NCBI GenBank assembly: GCA_022641965.1
Contig: JALCDX010000007.1
Coordinates: forward strand, 1 to 64,000
Direction of reading: 5' to 3'
DNA: 64,000 nucleotides
From: Lactobacillus sp.
Lineage (GTDB): Bacteria; Bacillota; Bacilli; Lactobacillales; Lactobacillaceae
Shown piece after piece: positions 1 through 8,309 of this stretch (its first letter is position 1; every line of letters begins with the position of its first letter). The notes beneath the pieces were generated by a model. That model saw only the letters and a list, made by a program, of their open reading frames with translations. It did no database searches and was not told the origin of the DNA. The position numbers were made by a program, and so were the translations under genes.

Positions 1-96
1 TATATTAGCTATTATAATTTTGAAAGAATTCGTCATACATTAAAAGGCAAGACACCAATGGAATATTGGCAGCTTGCCTTAGAGAAATATCTTTAA
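1..96 (+). pseudogene. C-terminal end of an IS3-family transposase (partial, cut by window edge)
   Basis: The first 32 codons read open in frame 1 and end at TAA 94-96. The peptide contains YYNFERIRHTLKGKTPMEYW, which resembles the end of the integrase core (rve domain) of IS3-family OrfB transposases, where a YN-x-ER-x-R/H motif precedes a TP-x-EY motif. Only this tail lies in the window, so I cannot say whether the full element is intact. The terminal repeat follows directly, so the element ends just upstream of the adhesin genes. The family assignment rests on this short motif. Confidence 0.6.
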
Positions 97-101
97 ATTA
101 A

Positions 102-126
102 TGTCCAACTTTGGGGGTTAACTTCA
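102..126 (+). mobile_element. Probable right terminal inverted repeat of the IS3-type element
   Basis: Directly after the transposase stop comes a segment beginning TGTCCAACTTTGGGGGTTAA and ending TTCA. Its reverse complement starts with TGA and contains CCCCCAAAGTTGGACA, the form typical of IS3/IS150-group ends. The left end is outside the window, so the repeat cannot be confirmed by pairing. Confidence 0.5.
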
Positions 127-223
127 CGTGTTTTTGTTTCTACTTGTTAAGCCTATAAAATTTTAAAACAAGTGTTACGATATACATAGAAAGATTTGAT
201 TTGAAAATGAACAGAGGCAAATT

Positions 224-2146
224 ATGTTAGGGAGAAATAATCTCGACGGCAGGAGGAATAATGCCGCTGACAAGCAATATCGGTTTTCTATTAGGAAATT
301 AACAGTGGGTGCTGTTTCAGTGCTGTTAGGGATAATATTTTGTAGCACTATACCGGGAGCGCCTGTTCATGCAAATGCTGATTCAAATGTTAAAACAGCT
401 GAATCTAAAGTGCGAGATATAACCCCCAAAAATAATCCTACTATTGACTCGAAGGTATCATCTGTTTCCATTTTAGGGGGGGCATATAGCCAGTCTAAGA
501 GAAATGCTGAGGATGAATCAGAAGCTATTGTAAATTATGTTGATGAGACTGGTGCAATAATTACAAGTATTACTGTACCAGTTGAAGTCGGCAGTACAGT
601 TAACTTTAGTGAATCAGAGTCATCGGGCAAAGCTCCTACTGGTTGGATAATTAAAGATAATCAAGTTATTCCATCTACGCTTTATTCAGGTGAGCAGGTA
701 AATATTACTGTTATTCATGGTAGTAGTAAACTACCTGATCAAACAAAAACCATAACCAGAACAGTTTATGCTCTGGATCCAACAAACAATAAAAAAGAGC
801 TTGTAAAAAGTGAGCCAGCAACAATTTCAAGATCAGTATATAAAGACGCAGCCACAGGTGAACCGGCTTATGGTAAATGGAGCACTGCAAAATGGGATAA
901 AGTCGAGGCTCCGAGTTTTCCAGGATATACATTACAGAATGTAAATTCGGCTCCAGAGCAGGTGGTGAATGATACGACAAACAATACAGAAGTTGTTTTT
1001 GAGTATACCCCTAATCCACAATCTTTCTATTTAAAATACGTTGACCAAGTAACTAATAAAACTGTTGGAACTCATCAAATATCAGGTAAAACCGGTGACA
1101 CAGTTAAGTTCAATGTACAAGATTATATACCAGCGGGTTATTTATTTGTATATGGGCAAACGATTGAGTGGAACATTAAAATGAAGGGACAAACGCTTAA
1201 GGACATAATTATTTATGTTTACAAATACTTTGTATCAATTCCAACTGGTGAGGAAGTAATCACTCACGTTGGTGCTAGGGCCGATGCACGAATTATGTCT
1301 AAATCGCTAAATCCCTCAAAAATTAGGTTAACTTGGACAGGTCCAGATGGTCATAGTATCTCACAACCATCAAACGTAACTGTGACTTGGGCAACTGTTC
1401 CAGATACTAGCAAAATTATTAAGGAAACTGGTACTCTAAAAATCATTTTACATAACGGTAACACGATAACTAACGATGATATCACAACCTTAGATGTCCC
1501 CGTCATTGTCAAAGGCGCAAAACGAGGTAAAGTTAAGACAGTTTATGTTGGTGATCCAATTCCATCAGCTAAAATTGCAGTGAATACTGAAGACGTCGAT
1601 AGCTTTGTCATTTCAAAAGTTGAGTGGTTATCAACGGATACCCCAAGCACCGCCGCAGTTGGTAACAATATTCCAGGAATCGTACGCGTAACTTATTCAG
1701 ATGGCACTTATCAAGATGTACCAGCTGCTATCAATGTAATATCTAATGGCGGTGGTACAACCACTATTCCATGGACGAAGATTGATCCGAAGCCTAAGCC
1801 TGAACCCAATCCAGATAAGCCTAAACCAGATCCAACCCAGGATAAAAAGCATGATCCTGAAGATCAGCCTAAACAACCTGAAAAGCATCCTTATACTAAA
1901 CAGCCTGCAGATAAGTTTACAAAGGTAGCGGGAAAACTGATTATCCGTAAAGCACTTAAAAAGACTGCGAGAGTATCAGTAGCAAAATCAGTTAACAAAC
2001 CGGTTGTAAAGCAAATTAAACAAAAAGCAATTTTGCCGCAAACTGGCACAAAAGAGAGCAGTTTAACTGCGATACTAGGTGGTTTAGCCATGATGATTGG
2101 CTTGTCTTCACTATCTTTCACAAGTAATAAGAAGAAAAAGAATTAA
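224..2146 (+). CDS. YSIRK/LPQTG cell-wall adhesin 1 with G7 tract (in frame, ON)
   Basis: A 640-residue sortase-anchored surface protein. AGAGG lies seven bases before the ATG. Residues 19-25 (YRFSIRK) form a YSIRK-type signal, with cleavage likely near residue 50. A Mub-B2-like domain follows at about 175-265, then a MucBP-like segment at about 266-325, and Rib/alpha-like domains at about 330-505. A Pro/Lys/Asp-rich wall-spanning stretch leads to LPQTG at 604-608, a hydrophobic segment and a KKKK tail. Seven consecutive Gs (476-482) encode Gly85-Gly86 and the first base of Ala87, and this length keeps the frame open. The gene is AT-rich compared with the core genes. The likely role is adhesion to mucus or other host surfaces; the ligand is unknown. 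Confidence 0.9.
   Translation: MLGRNNLDGRRNNAADKQYRFSIRKLTVGAVSVLLGIIFCSTIPGAPVHANADSNVKTAESKVRDITPKNNPTIDSKVSSVSILGGAYSQSKRNAEDESEAIVNYVDETGAIITSITVPVEVGSTVNFSESESSGKAPTGWIIKDNQVIPSTLYSGEQVNITVIHGSSKLPDQTKTITRTVYALDPTNNKKELVKSEPATISRSVYKDAATGEPAYGKWSTAKWDKVEAPSFPGYTLQNVNSAPEQVVNDTTNNTEVVFEYTPNPQSFYLKYVDQVTNKTVGTHQISGKTGDTVKFNVQDYIPAGYLFVYGQTIEWNIKMKGQTLKDIIIYVYKYFVSIPTGEEVITHVGARADARIMSKSLNPSKIRLTWTGPDGHSISQPSNVTVTWATVPDTSKIIKETGTLKIILHNGNTITNDDITTLDVPVIVKGAKRGKVKTVYVGDPIPSAKIAVNTEDVDSFVISKVEWLSTDTPSTAAVGNNIPGIVRVTYSDGTYQDVPAAINVISNGGGTTTIPWTKIDPKPKPEPNPDKPKPDPTQDKKHDPEDQPKQPEKHPYTKQPADKFTKVAGKLIIRKALKKTARVSVAKSVNKPVVKQIKQKAILPQTGTKESSLTAILGGLAMMIGLSSLSFTSNKKKKN
476..482 (+). repeat. Poly-G tract (G7) in adhesin 1, phase-ON length
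   Basis: Seven uninterrupted Gs lie at codons 85-87, just after the signal peptide region. Gain or loss of one G would shift the frame and truncate the protein. Equivalent tracts occur at the same relative place in both downstream paralogues. Confidence 0.85.
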
Positions 2147-2174
2147 AATTTGATGCCAGATTTTTCTAACTAAG

Positions 2175-2212
2175 AAGCACAGTTTCTAGAGCATAGAAGC
2201 TGTGCTTTTTAT
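2175..2212 (+). terminator. Rho-independent terminator of adhesin 1
   Basis: Arms at 2175-2188 and 2194-2207 form a 14-bp stem with one G-T pair and a five-base loop, followed by a T-rich run. Confidence 0.85.
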
Positions 2213-2314
2213 TATTAAATTAAATATAACTATGGATATAATATTCTTAAATATACAAATTATATAGCAACGAAATCAGACTGAATAGTTCAAAAAGGGC
2301 AAGGTAATGGTACT

Positions 2315-4309
2315 ATGACCGGCAAAAATAACGATTACTTAAAGCTTAAAGAAACATCCAATGAGCAGAACCGCTTTTCGATTCGTAAATTAACTATCGG
2401 TGTAGTATCGGTAGCATTAAGCATATGCATGTGGAGCACTTTATCTCTTGAAAAAGTGCAGGCGGATTCGAACGATTCACAAGTTCAAAAGAGTAATGTA
2501 ACTCAGGAAAGTATACATAATCAAACAACAGCGGCTCCAGTAGATGAAAATGGGGGGGTACAAACAAGTACTAAAACTGAAACTGTCCAACTGAAAAATT
2601 CTGTAACTAAAACTACCACAACTACTACAAATACAGATCAACATGAAATATTTGTGGAGGATTCTCACCCTATCTATCAGCAAGATTCAACCTTAGAACC
2701 AGGGACAATTAAGACCATTCAAGATGCAACAAAAACAGAGCAAAATACAATAACTACTGTTGAAACTGAATATGAGATTCCGGTTACAATTCATGTTGGG
2801 GATAATAAAAAGTTTAAGTACATAACTCCTGAAAATAGTATAGAAACTCACGCTGGTGCTAATGAAGGCGTCCCATCACTTAATCTATCAAAGATTACTT
2901 TGAATTGGACCGATGAAAACGGTAACAATATTTCTCAGCCTGCGGGTACACAAGTAACTTGGTATTATGTTCCCGACACTACTAAAATAACCATTAGCGA
3001 AACCGGCACTTTGAAAATTAAATTTGCTGATGGAACATCTACTTTCGTTAAAGTTCTTGTATTCGTTTTGGGGGCTACTAGGGAGTATTACCCACAAAGT
3101 GTTAATAAAAACGACCCAGACTTACAGAAAAAAGCTAGCAGCAGTGTAAATACTTCAGCTGTTGATCATTTTGGTATCAGTAATATTGATTGGGCAAAAA
3201 CACCTGATACTACAACTCTAGGAACAAATAAGCCGGGCACTGTGCGCATTCATTATTCAGATGGAACCTACCAAGATCTTGATGTTGTAGTTAACGTAGT
3301 TAGCCAAAATTCAAGCGATCGAGCAACAACTACTAATTATATGAGAACTTATAGTTCTCCAAGCATGTATGCTCAAAGTGCCCAACCAGCAGAAATTTCT
3401 GCAAATGATGTAACTGAGATTGATAATTCTGAAGATTTGTCCTTTATCAAGAAGCAAGAAGCATATATCTCTGTCGGAGATAAGTTATCTGATCAGCACC
3501 TTGAAGATTTTATTGATTTGTCTAAATTGCCAACATCACAATTTCCAGCAGATGCTCATGCCGAATTCGTCTGGGATCAGCCAACTGATACAAGCAAAGC
3601 GAATGATATCAAGGGACATATAAAGATCACATATTATCGTACGACATTGAATCACACTCAAACTAGCAAGCATAAAATTATCGCTTGGAATGACGGTCCT
3701 GTTCATAAATACGTTACTAGAACTATTCACTATCAAGGCGCTGGCGACCAAACGCCAGATGATGAAGTGGAAACTGTTGATCTAAGCAGAACCGCAACAT
3801 TTGATGGGCATGGTGGTTTTACTTGGACCGCTTGGGTAGCAGATGGTTCATTTAAGAGAGTCGAAACACCTCAAATTATAGGTTATACTGCTGACAAGAA
3901 TGTTGTTGAGTCTTATACTCCAACAGCAACTGATTCCGATTTCACCGTGACTGTGACTTACACTCCGAATACAAACCCTGACATTCCAGGCGAAACGCCT
4001 GATATTCCGAAGAAGCCAGACAATCATCCTAAGGATGACAAACCGAAGAAGCCTGACCAACCAGTTAAGAAGCCAACCAAATCAGTAGCAAAGAAACAGA
4101 ACAATCAAAAATTGATTAAGAAACAAGCGACTATGAGTCCGCGGACTAGAAAAACAGCACCAAATACAAACTCTGTTCGCAAGCATGCTCAAGCATCACT
4201 CCCGCAAACTGGATCGCATTCTGGCTTGGCTTCTACGATCTTTGGTAGTTTAGCAATATTGCTAGGCCTGTCAGCATTTCTATATCGAGACAAAAAGAAA
4301 CGTAATTAG
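2315..4309 (+). CDS. YSIRK/LPQTG cell-wall adhesin 2 with G7 tract (in frame, ON)
   Basis: A 664-residue paralogue of the flanking adhesins. The ATG follows AAGG at 2301-2304. The YSIRK-type signal (NRFSIRKLTIGVVSVALS) lies at about 19-36, with a likely signal-peptide end near the QADSND segment. A Thr-rich region (KTTTTTT) is followed by Rib-like domains at about 165-330, a unique middle region, a Mub-B2-like domain at about 470-550 starting TRTIHYQGAGDQTP, a Pro/Lys-rich stalk, LPQTG at 629-633, a membrane segment and a positive tail. G7 at 2552-2558 encodes Gly80-Gly81 plus the first base of Val82 and leaves the frame open. The protein should be anchored by sortase A. Its substrate is unknown. 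Confidence 0.9.
   Translation: MTGKNNDYLKLKETSNEQNRFSIRKLTIGVVSVALSICMWSTLSLEKVQADSNDSQVQKSNVTQESIHNQTTAAPVDENGGVQTSTKTETVQLKNSVTKTTTTTTNTDQHEIFVEDSHPIYQQDSTLEPGTIKTIQDATKTEQNTITTVETEYEIPVTIHVGDNKKFKYITPENSIETHAGANEGVPSLNLSKITLNWTDENGNNISQPAGTQVTWYYVPDTTKITISETGTLKIKFADGTSTFVKVLVFVLGATREYYPQSVNKNDPDLQKKASSSVNTSAVDHFGISNIDWAKTPDTTTLGTNKPGTVRIHYSDGTYQDLDVVVNVVSQNSSDRATTTNYMRTYSSPSMYAQSAQPAEISANDVTEIDNSEDLSFIKKQEAYISVGDKLSDQHLEDFIDLSKLPTSQFPADAHAEFVWDQPTDTSKANDIKGHIKITYYRTTLNHTQTSKHKIIAWNDGPVHKYVTRTIHYQGAGDQTPDDEVETVDLSRTATFDGHGGFTWTAWVADGSFKRVETPQIIGYTADKNVVESYTPTATDSDFTVTVTYTPNTNPDIPGETPDIPKKPDNHPKDDKPKKPDQPVKKPTKSVAKKQNNQKLIKKQATMSPRTRKTAPNTNSVRKHAQASLPQTGSHSGLASTIFGSLAILLGLSAFLYRDKKKRN
2552..2558 (+). 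repeat. Poly-G tract (G7) in adhesin 2, phase-ON length
   Basis: Seven Gs fall within codons 80-82 (DENGGVQ). The surrounding peptide aligns with the restored frame of adhesin 3 (EEIGGVPQ), so the tract is shared by descent or maintained at the same place. Confidence 0.85.
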
Positions 4310-4320
4310 CAATTAAAACT

Positions 4321-4350
4321 AATCCTCCCATAAATCGGGAGGATTTTTTT
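4321..4350 (+). terminator. Rho-independent terminator of adhesin 2
   Basis: AATCCTCCC (4321-4329) pairs with GGGAGGATT (4337-4345) across a seven-base loop, followed by a T run. Confidence 0.9.
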
Positions 4351-4361
4351 GTATCCAGATG

Positions 4362-4391
4362 TTGCATTACAAATAACTAAGATTATATAAT
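4362..4391 (+). promoter_or_regulatory. Candidate promoter of adhesin 3
   Basis: TTGCAT (4362-4367), an 18-base spacer and a perfect TATAAT (4386-4391) lie 65 bases before the ATG at 4456. Adhesin 3 therefore seems to have its own transcription start, separate from adhesin 2, whose terminator lies just upstream. Confidence 0.55.
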
Positions 4392-4455
4392 ATCTATAAA
4401 TAGATAAGATAACAAAGAATGAAATCTATAGTGAGTTGCAATGGAGGATACAAAG

Positions 4456-6892
4456 ATGTTTGGAAAGAATGATACTAACAATAAAATTAGGGCTGGCTCG
4501 GAGAAACAATATCGTTTTTCAATTCGTAAATTAACAATTGGAGCTGCTTCAGTCATGCTAAGTGCGTTTATGTGGAATGCTGTTTCAACGACACAGGCTC
4601 ACGCCGCTGAGCAGCCACAAGCCACTGTTTCTGAAGAAATTGGGGGGGGTGCCACAATCCTCTAATTCTAAAACTACTACAGAAACCAAAACTGACGAAC
4701 TTGATCAATCAGTTACAAAGAAAACCACTACTACTAAAACGGAGACGATTGGTCAAGCTACGACTATTCCACATGATACTGTTCGTCAAAAAGATCCAAA
4801 CTTAGATCCAGGCACAACGAAGGTTGTTCAAGAAGGCAAAGATGGTTCTAGGGCGGATAAGACTACAACTACTACCACCGATACTGAATATGACGTTTCA
4901 ATTACTGTTCATGTCCAAGATAAGCATGAAACGATTACTACCGGTGAAGGTACTACTGAAGAGGTAAGTCGGGATATCTACACTCAACTTGATGATAAAC
5001 TAGCAACTCTTCACGATACTCAAAGGATTACCCTTCATAGAACTGGGGATAAGAACTTAACAACTGGCAAAATTACTTGGGACGCATGGAAAGCAGACGC
5101 AATGCCAGCCTACAGTGCTCCATCGATTCCTAACTACACTGTCAAAAATCCTGACGCAGGTGCTTCTGTATCGGTTGATGGGTCACAGACTAAGCTTGCG
5201 GACTTAGTTTTCAACTATGATCGGATTAAAGATAATTGAAAATACCACGTATCAGTTCCAGCTGGTGAAAACGTAACTACCCACGTTGGTGCTAATGAAA
5301 CTGTTCCATCATTGAACCCATCAGGCATTACCTTGAACTGGACTGATGAACATGGCAACAGTATTTCTGAACCTGCAGGTACTCAAGTCAGTTGGGCGAG
5401 TGTTCCAGACACCACTAAAATAACTAATGAAACCGGGACTTTGAAAATTAAGTTTGTTGATGGTACTGCCACTTCAGTTGACATACCTGTAGTTGTTCAG
5501 GGTGCTACTGCTGGTGACGTACAAAAGGTTCATCAAAACGACACAGTTCCAGCAGCCAGTGGCAGTGTAAATACTTCAAGCGTTGACCACTTCGGAATTA
5601 CAAGTGATCAATGGAGCAAGGCCCCAAGCACTGCAACTCCAGGTGCACGTGTACCAGGTACTGTACGCGTAAACTACGCAGATGGTACTTACCAAGATGT
5701 TGATGTCAATATTGATGTTATTGGAGTAGAAAATGGCCTTGATCATAAGGACGATCCAAAGGTGTATAGATTGGTGGGATTTGATGAGGAACTAAAAGAT
5801 ATTAATAATCAAACTGTAAAAAGACACGTTGTAGTTGAGATGTACAAATTTCGTTACACTGACTATGCATTTGGTGAAAATCATCCATCAAGAGTAACTT
5901 ATTCTGACTGGCATAAGAATATGCTTCCGTCTAACTCTACAGCTTCTTCTCTAACCAAATTAGCCCTATTTGCTCAAGCTGCTCCAGTAGCCAAATCATC
6001 AACTAGCGATTTGCCGTTCACTATTAAGAAGCAAGAAGCGTATAAAAACGTCGGTGATGACCTTAGCAAATTGCTGCCAAAAGATTTCATTGCTAACCTG
6101 CCAGAATGCGCAACAGCCGAATTAGTTTGGGATACTACAGATGGAAAGGCACCAACAACCGCTGGTGATTTTAAAGCTCATATCAAGATCACCTTGCATA
6201 AAACCGATACTACAACCACTCCTGTAGAAATTGCTCCGCAAGATGAAATCATAGCTTACAATCAGGGCACTAAGGTCATTGATGAAAAATCCACTACTCG
6301 TACAATCCACTACCAAGGCGCTGGCACTCAAACACCAGCAGATGAAGTTGAAACCGTAACTTGGACTAAGAAACAAAACGTTGATGATCAAGGTAATGTA
6401 ACTATCATTGACTGGTCAACTGACAACGGACAATTCAAGAATGTTCCAACACCTGTAATTGCTGGCTACACGGCTGATAAAGATCACGTTGCAAGTTCGA
6501 CTCCCAAGATTGGCGATCCTGACTTTACTGTTACCGTAACTTACACTGAGAATTCAAACCCTGAAACTCCCGGAAAAACTCCAGATACTCCAAAGCCTCC
6601 AAAAGAGGATCCTAAGAAAGATGATCCGAATAAGCCTGATCAACCTGCTGGTAAGTCAGCCAAGACAACAGAAAAGAAACAGAACGGTTCAAAGCTGATT
6701 AACAAGCATGGAACTACCAGCTCAAATATCGAAAAACTTTCATCAACTACCGCAACTCACAAGCAAGCTCAAGCAGCACTTCCGCAAACTGGCAGCAGTC
6801 GTGAACTTAGCTTAGCTGCGATTGTCGGTATTTTGAGTATTGGCTTATCTTTAGCGGCAGCTCTTTTCACCAGCAAAAAGAAGCACAGCTAA
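4456..6892 (+). pseudogene. YSIRK/LPQTG adhesin 3, OFF: G8 frameshift plus in-frame TGA
   Basis: This is the third member of the adhesin array. The start is set at 4456 because GGAGG (4443-4447) precedes it, and the product (MFGKND...KQYRFSIRK) then aligns with the other two. An upstream in-frame ATG at 4441 overlaps the ribosome binding site. The G8 tract at 4642-4649 ends translation at 4665. With seven Gs the frame would continue through a Thr-rich region, a Mub-B2-like segment, Rib-like domains, a second Mub-B2-like domain (TRTIHYQGAGTQTP), a stalk and LPQTG (DNA 6779-6793), about 811 residues in all. A second lesion, TGA at 5237-5239, interrupts the same frame, with homology continuing directly after it (KYHVSVPAGENVTTHVGA). 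So slippage alone would not restore full length unless the TGA is read through or reverts. Confidence 0.85.
4642..4649 (+). repeat. Poly-G tract (G8) in adhesin 3, phase-OFF length
   Basis: Eight Gs begin at codon 63 counted from 4456. One fewer would join the upstream frame (position mod 3 = 1) to the downstream frame (mod 3 = 2), giving EEIGGVPQSSNSKTTTETK. Confidence 0.85.
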
Positions 6893-6909
6893 ATAATCTT
6901 TGCAAACTA

Positions 6910-6934
6910 AAAGCGGCTCAGTAGCCGCTTTTTT
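6910..6934. terminator. Bidirectional terminator between adhesin 3 and lysC
   Basis: AAGCGGCT (6911-6918) and AGCCGCTT (6923-6930) form an 8-bp stem with a CAGT loop. T-rich tails occur on both strands, so it can serve the adhesin on the plus strand and the converging lysC transcript. Confidence 0.85.
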
Positions 6935-6945
6935 CATATCCAGTT

Positions 6946-8301
6946 TTATGCTAAAAATTTCTGATAAATCGTCTGAATAACTGCTTTTTCCTGATTGCGC
7001 CGTGTCCCAATCATAATCGAAATCTGCGATGAACCCTGATTGATCATTTGAATAGAAATATCTTTCTTGCCGAGTGGTGCCAAAATGCTGGCACACAAGC
7101 TCAGCTTATCCTTCATGCCTTCACCGACAACCATCGTAATTGCATAGTCATCAATCCACCGCATCTGGTCCGGGCTGACAGATTTTTGAATCTCATCGCA
7201 AATTTGGTCAATCAGCCGGGAGTTCAGATTGTCTTTTTTGAAAATGATCGTAATATCATCGATCGCAGATGGCATATGCTCATATGAAATATTGTGCCGC
7301 TGCAGCACTTGCAAAACGCCCAAAGTAAACCCTGGCACCTGATTTAATAAATATTTGTGCAGGTACAGAGCACAGAAATTAGTCCCCCCAGCGATGCCAG
7401 TCACCACGTGCTCTGGCTTAAAGCCAGCTTCTGGTACAATCCAGGTTCCTTCTTTTTCAGGGTGCTGGGTATTTTTCACATTGACTGGAATCTGTCCCTG
7501 AATGACGGGAATCAGCGCTTCATCGTGGAAAACCGAGAAGCCGGCGTACGACAATTCCCGCATTTCCCGGTAAGTCATCTTTTTAATCGGACGGGGATGG
7601 TCAACAATTTGCGGATTAGCTGAATAAATAGCATCAACGTCGGTAAAGTTTTCATATAAGTCCGCATGGAAACCGCGTGCTAAAATAGCGCCTGTAATAT
7701 CAGACCCACCACGCGAGAACGTCGCGCTATGGCCAGATGGGGAAATCCCAAAAAAGCCCGGGAAAACAATCCGTTTAGCCGGATCGAGCTTGACCTGCGC
7801 CAAATTCAAATATGCTTCTGGATTGACTAAAGCATTGTTAGGCTCGCCAGTAACAACCAAACCAACGTCGCGTGGACTCAAGAATCGTGTTTTGATGCCT
7901 GTGTGGTTCATAATGGCAGTGATCAAGCGGGCATTCAGATATTCGCCATGCGCCTTAAAAGCGGCCACTAAATAGTCGTTGTTTGGATAGTCCTTTTCAG
8001 CTAGCCCTGCCAAGATCTGCCGGATTTTATGCAGCACGGCCGGGGCAACTTGAAAATATTCGCCGATTTCTTGGTAGCGCTGATAAATAGCATTCAAAAT
8101 TGCGGTGTAGTCGCGGTGATCAATCACATTGTTGGCATAGCGGATCAATAAATCCGTGACCTTAATGTCGTCATCATTACGCTTGCCAGGAGCCGAGACG
8201 ACGACGACTTGCCGCTGCTCATCGCTTTTGACAATTGACAGAACTTGTTTAATAGCGGGGCCGTTAGCCAGCGAGCTGCCCCCAAACTTTACAACTTTCA
8301 T
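6946..8301 (-). CDS. lysC: Aspartate kinase
   Basis: A 451-residue monofunctional aspartokinase that phosphorylates L-aspartate, the first step to threonine, methionine and lysine. The N-terminal amino-acid kinase signature KFGGSSLANG lies at residues 5-14. Further kinase-fold motifs follow (FSRGGSDITGA, FTDVDAIYSANP). Two C-terminal ACT regions at about 305-375 and 388-451 are the expected site of allosteric feedback. AGGTGA precedes the ATG. The gene starts eight bases after thrC ends on the same strand, so the two form an operon, and the remaining threonine genes diverge from it. The symbol follows the family; the strain may use ask or thrA. Confidence 0.92.
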   Translation of the reverse strand: MKVVKFGGSSLANGPAIKQVLSIVKSDEQRQVVVVSAPGKRNDDDIKVTDLLIRYANNVIDHRDYTAILNAIYQRYQEIGEYFQVAPAVLHKIRQILAGLAEKDYPNNDYLVAAFKAHGEYLNARLITAIMNHTGIKTRFLSPRDVGLVVTGEPNNALVNPEAYLNLAQVKLDPAKRIVFPGFFGISPSGHSATFSRGGSDITGAILARGFHADLYENFTDVDAIYSANPQIVDHPRPIKKMTYREMRELSYAGFSVFHDEALIPVIQGQIPVNVKNTQHPEKEGTWIVPEAGFKPEHVVTGIAGGTNFCALYLHKYLLNQVPGFTLGVLQVLQRHNISYEHMPSAIDDITIIFKKDNLNSRLIDQICDEIQKSVSPDQMRWIDDYAITMVVGEGMKDKLSLCASILAPLGKKDISIQMINQGSSQISIMIGTRRNQEKAVIQTIYQKFLA

Positions 8302-8309
8302 CTTTTCAC

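Noticed and set aside
5237..5239. TGA in adhesin 3 as a recoded codon
   Set aside because: Normal genes in the window end with TGA, TAA and TAG, and no SECIS-like element or suppressor tRNA is seen. A nonsense mutation is simpler.
4562..5239. Separate gene starting at ATG 4562
   Set aside because: This ATG lies out of frame inside the signal-peptide region of adhesin 3. The open stretch is only the downstream half of the frameshifted gene.
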